Shown one piece after another: positions 61,721-64,000 of a stretch of DNA of 64,000 nucleotides. The notes under the pieces are model-generated. The model was not told the origin of the DNA, made no database searches, and saw nothing but the letters and a program-made list of their open reading frames with translations. This DNA comes from a bacterium (GTDB lineage: Bacteria; Cyanobacteriota; Vampirovibrionia; Obscuribacterales; Obscuribacteraceae). The number at the start of each line of letters is the position of its first letter. Within the stretch, counting starts at the first letter, position 1. The translations under genes were made by a program, and so were the position numbers. The stretch lies in NCBI GenBank assembly GCA_016124935.1, contig WGMS01000018.1, positions 85,127 through 149,126 of the forward strand. The letters run 5' to 3'.

Positions 61721-61852
61721 ATGGATAGAGCTTGCCGTGGGAATGAAACCAAACAGCGACTAATTCTTAGAGGCAAAGGCCATAACGACATTTATCCTGA
61801 CCACGCCATGAAAGTGGTGGCGACTATCAATCAGTTTCTCGCTTCCGAATAA
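61721..61852 (+). pseudogene. Short remnant resembling an alpha/beta-hydrolase C terminus
   Basis: A 43-codon frame contains RLILRGKGHNDIYPDHAMKV and ends INQFLASE. 'GxGHNDIY' followed by a helix ending in FL is the usual last strand, catalytic His and helix of alpha/beta hydrolases. Nothing recognisable precedes it in any frame, so it is probably a decayed remnant. The rest of the gap 61458-61720 shows no gene. Confidence 0.35.
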
Positions 61853-61853
61853 A

Positions 61854-62693
61854 TCAGACAAATTCGGGCACCACAGGCTTGGAGTAGAGACCACGCTCAT
61901 TGGCCATCTCGAAGAGTTTGCGAATCGCAGCCTCTCCACGTTTGCCCTGATCTACCGTCAATTCGTTCACATACATGCCGACAAATCGATCGGCTAGATC
62001 TTGGGGAATATCCGGCGCAAAGGTCATGGCGTAGGCAAGGGCATCTTTGCGATTATCCAGGGAAAACTGGATGGAACGCTTGAGAATATTGCTCAATTTA
62101 TTGATCATCTCGTCGCCGAGATCACGCCTGATAGCGTTGCCGCCCAGGGGAAGCGGCAGATTGGTCTCGGTCATGAACCACTCGCCCAAATCCACCAGCT
62201 TTCTGAGACCGAGATCTTTATAAGTGAGTTGTCCTTCGTGTATGAGTAGACCGGCATCATATCTGCCATCAGCCACCATCTTGATGATCTGATCGAACTC
62301 CTCTTCTTTGGTTTCCAAACCGGGTTTATATAGATTCAGCGCCAGATAAGCCGTGGTCAACTTTCCTGGAATCGCCACCACGGTCTTTTCGAGATCAGCC
62401 TCATCGAAGTCTTCGCGGCAAACAAGCACCGGTCCATAGTTGTCGCCCATACTGGCGCCACAGGTCATGATCTTGTAAGTGTCAGCAATATACGGATAAG
62501 CGGCGAAAGAGATTGCCGATACTTCATATTTGCCCTCCAGGGCTTCTTGATTGAGGCTCTGGATATCTTTATGAACCTGCTTGATCTTCAATCCGTCGGT
62601 GTCCAACAAACCCTTGGCAATGCCGTAGAACATAAAAGCATCGTCTGAATCCGGGCTATGGGCGACCACGATCTCTTTGAGTTGGCAAGACAT
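61854..62693 (-). CDS. mqnD: 1,4-dihydroxy-6-naphthoate synthase (MqnD-like)
   Basis: ATG 62693 (MSCQLKEIVV) has GAGG 8 nt upstream; 24 in-frame codons upstream lack support. The 279-aa protein follows the MqnA/MqnD pattern: HSPDSDDAFMFYG, KISFAA-like AISFAAY, MGDNYGPVLV, IPGKLTTAYLALNL, LLIHEGQLTY, VDLGEW and LPLPLGGNAIRR. IHEG, DLGEW and PLPLGG are more like MqnD than MqnA. MqnD cleaves cyclic dehypoxanthine futalosine in the futalosine route to menaquinone. Other mqn genes are not in this window. Confidence 0.85.
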   Translation of the reverse strand: MSCQLKEIVVAHSPDSDDAFMFYGIAKGLLDTDGLKIKQVHKDIQSLNQEALEGKYEVSAISFAAYPYIADTYKIMTCGASMGDNYGPVLVCREDFDEADLEKTVVAIPGKLTTAYLALNLYKPGLETKEEEFDQIIKMVADGRYDAGLLIHEGQLTYKDLGLRKLVDLGEWFMTETNLPLPLGGNAIRRDLGDEMINKLSNILKRSIQFSLDNRKDALAYAMTFAPDIPQDLADRFVGMYVNELTVDQGKRGEAAIRKLFEMANERGLYSKPVVPEFV

Positions 62694-62810
62694 GGCTGGG
62701 ACCTCGCTAAAGACTAGAAATAGACACCGGAGAATTTTCGCCTCGATAGAGCCGAAACGCTCCAAAGGACACTAATATATTAAGATTGAAGAGATCCAAA
62801 TAGTACTAAC

Positions 62811-64000
62811 TCAGCTCCACTCCATAGGCTTAATGGTGGAGAAGCCCCGGGGCAGCGGGCTTGTTTCGTAAACGCGGCGCAGAGTATTGAGATCCCGCTC
62901 GCTCGGTCTCTTCATATTCTTGCTAGTCACCTTGCCTTCGGCTGAAAGCTCGGTGAGATACATGATGTCTCCGTTTTGATCACTGTGACCGAAGAGCCCC
63001 AGACCGTGACCGAGTTCATGCTGAAAAATACCGCCGAGGGCGTTTTCGGAAAGCTGCTCTACATAGTAAGTCGGGCGCAGCAGATAGATTCTTACTTTCA
63101 GATTGCCGTTGAAAGCGGTCAGGCGAGTAACCCCGAGCAAGCGTGGATTGAGATGATTGACCCAGCTAACCTCCACATCGGCAGCCTCGGCTCTTTCAGC
63201 CAGGGTTAGCGGAATGTAGCGGGACCAGTTCTCGATAGCCTCGTTCAAAGACAGCTTCCATTGCGACGGAGTCTCCTCGGGAATCCTCACTTTCACAGGA
63301 AAGTTCGTCCAGCGAGCCACGGTATTGCCCGGAAAACGCTTGATCTTGTCAAAATAGTCTCCAGCCTGCCTGTCATAGGGTATGCGTGCCACTATGGAAG
63401 CTGACTCGGCACCGCTGCCAATACTATCAGTCTTACCGGCGTTGCTCTGAAAAGCACCCTGTCCACCGAGCTTCTGCTCCAGGCGACTGAGTCTCTGTTC
63501 GACAGAGCCCTGACTGGTCGAGCCGAAGATCTCCTTTTCGAGGTGATCTAATCTGGCTTCCACATCGTGCTCCGGGTAGACAGTCCCGAAAGCCAGTTTT
63601 TCAAGACGCTCTACCCTGGCTTCCGGACCACTGGAGGGGCTCATCTGAGCCTGAGGCGCGGGGCCGGCGGTCCAGCGCCCCCCGGCACCTTTATTAGAGT
63701 AGCCGGAAGGCAATGGCTTATTGAAGTCTGGTATCATATCCGGTGAAGGAAAACCACCGGCCGGTTGCTGATACTGTTGTTGTCGCGGTTGTTGATATGA
63801 TTGCTGATATGGCTGCTGATACTGCTGCTGATACTGCTGCTGATATGGCTGCTGATACTGCTGCTGATATGGCTGCTGATATGGCTGCTGATATGGCTGC
63901 TGATATGGCTGCTGATATGGCTGCTGATATGGCTGCTGATATGGCTGCTGATATGGCTGCTGATATGGCTGCTGATATGGCTGCTGATATGGCTGCTGAT
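62811..64000 (-). CDS. Matrixin-like zinc metalloprotease with (QQPY)n region, partial
   Basis: The frame stays open from 62811 to the window edge, so the N terminus is missing; the ATG at 63737 is internal. The C-terminal domain has the metzincin motif HELGHGLGLFGH and DIMY downstream of it, as in matrixin-like (M10) and related proteases. Before it come about 100 residues with two copies of a 'RVERLEKLAFGT / RLDHLEKEIFGS' helix and a Gln/Gly linker. The visible N-terminal end is a repeat of Gln-Gln-Pro-Tyr. The whole suggests an exported protease with a long flexible stalk. Confidence 0.75.
   Translation of the reverse strand, partial: QQPYQQPYQQPYQQPYQQPYQQPYQQPYQQPYQQPYQQPYQQPYQQQYQQPYQQQYQQQYQQPYQQSYQQPRQQQYQQPAGGFPSPDMIPDFNKPLPSGYSNKGAGGRWTAGPAPQAQMSPSSGPEARVERLEKLAFGTVYPEHDVEARLDHLEKEIFGSTSQGSVEQRLSRLEQKLGGQGAFQSNAGKTDSIGSGAESASIVARIPYDRQAGDYFDKIKRFPGNTVARWTNFPVKVRIPEETPSQWKLSLNEAIENWSRYIPLTLAERAEAADVEVSWVNHLNPRLLGVTRLTAFNGNLKVRIYLLRPTYYVEQLSENALGGIFQHELGHGLGLFGHSDQNGDIMYLTELSAEGKVTSKNMKRPSERDLNTLRRVYETSPLPRGFSTIKPMEWS
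63780..64000. repeat. 12-bp tandem repeat encoding Gln-Gln-Pro-Tyr
   Basis: The unit CTGCTGATATGG (plus strand) is repeated many times, perfectly in the outer part and with ACT variants near 63800-63860, up to the window edge. In the minus-strand frame it reads QQPY, with QQQY variants. The 12-bp period keeps frame when copies are gained or lost. The array continues beyond the window. Confidence 0.9.

Noticed and set aside
61638..61763. 41-codon frame MPTRDIDSNGK... in the gap before mqnD
   Set aside because: No ribosome binding site or homology signal; it overlaps the hydrolase-like remnant in another frame.

Overview
The window looks like a chromosomal segment of a diderm, non-photosynthetic relative of cyanobacteria (Vampirovibrionia/Melainabacteria, Obscuribacterales-like). 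This placement is an inference. It rests on mid-range GC, many large secreted TPR proteins, long-form HPF, an MqnD of the futalosine menaquinone route, a MurE with the DNPR (meso-DAP) signature, and many species-specific Gly/Pro/Ser-rich exported proteins. No rRNA or tRNA gene was found.

Region 1 (1-13.9 kb, all on the minus strand) is a type IV secretion-like locus. It holds a very large VirB6/TrbL-like membrane protein (2299 aa), a small PrgI/VirB3-like membrane protein, a DUF2225-like protein, two almost identical pilin-like proteins (each preceded by a related secreted 'GARF' protein), and several Pro/Gly/Gln-rich exported proteins. A GGAATTCC palindrome lies about 80-90 bp upstream of three of these genes, and two of the three copies share an identical 17-mer. 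A 0.65-kb regulatory gap with several palindromes and a strong promoter separates this locus from a coiled-coil protein gene on the plus strand.

Region 2 (15-22 kb) is mostly DNA maintenance: rarA (with an overlooked 32-aa membrane microprotein just upstream), uvrC and radA, followed by lgt and small secreted proteins.

Region 3 (22.2-27.0 kb) is accessory debris. It contains a polymorphic toxin with a CdiA-CT-like nuclease end, its overlapping putative immunity gene, and a third overlapping gene split by an IS1182-like element. Next comes an orphan 132-aa N-terminal piece of Cas9 (RuvC-I and bridge helix). Divergent from it lies a sequence with promoter, anti-repeat-like segment, hairpins and terminator that reads as a tracrRNA gene. 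No CRISPR array, cas1 or cas2 is present.

Region 4 (27-48 kb) mixes TPR proteins with housekeeping genes: a 1263-aa TPR protein, hpf, a TIM-barrel hydrolase, a peptidoglycan amidase, mnmA, a TPR protein with a predicted leaderless transcript, mfd with a lipoprotein parvulin, a further TPR protein, a protein made of four MshEN-like repeats (possible c-di-GMP reader), a metallo-beta-lactamase-fold hydrolase and prs.

Region 5 (48-64 kb) is largely core metabolism: a methionine-gamma-lyase-like PLP enzyme, a ComF-like protein, hemL with a thioredoxin-like protein and a peroxiredoxin, rplU-rpmA, murE, a DUF4388 protein, a polysaccharide deacetylase, a PlsC-like acyltransferase, an FAD protein, a kinesin-light-chain-type TPR protein, mqnD, and a matrixin-like metalloprotease. 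The protease runs off the right edge through a long (QQPY)n repeat.
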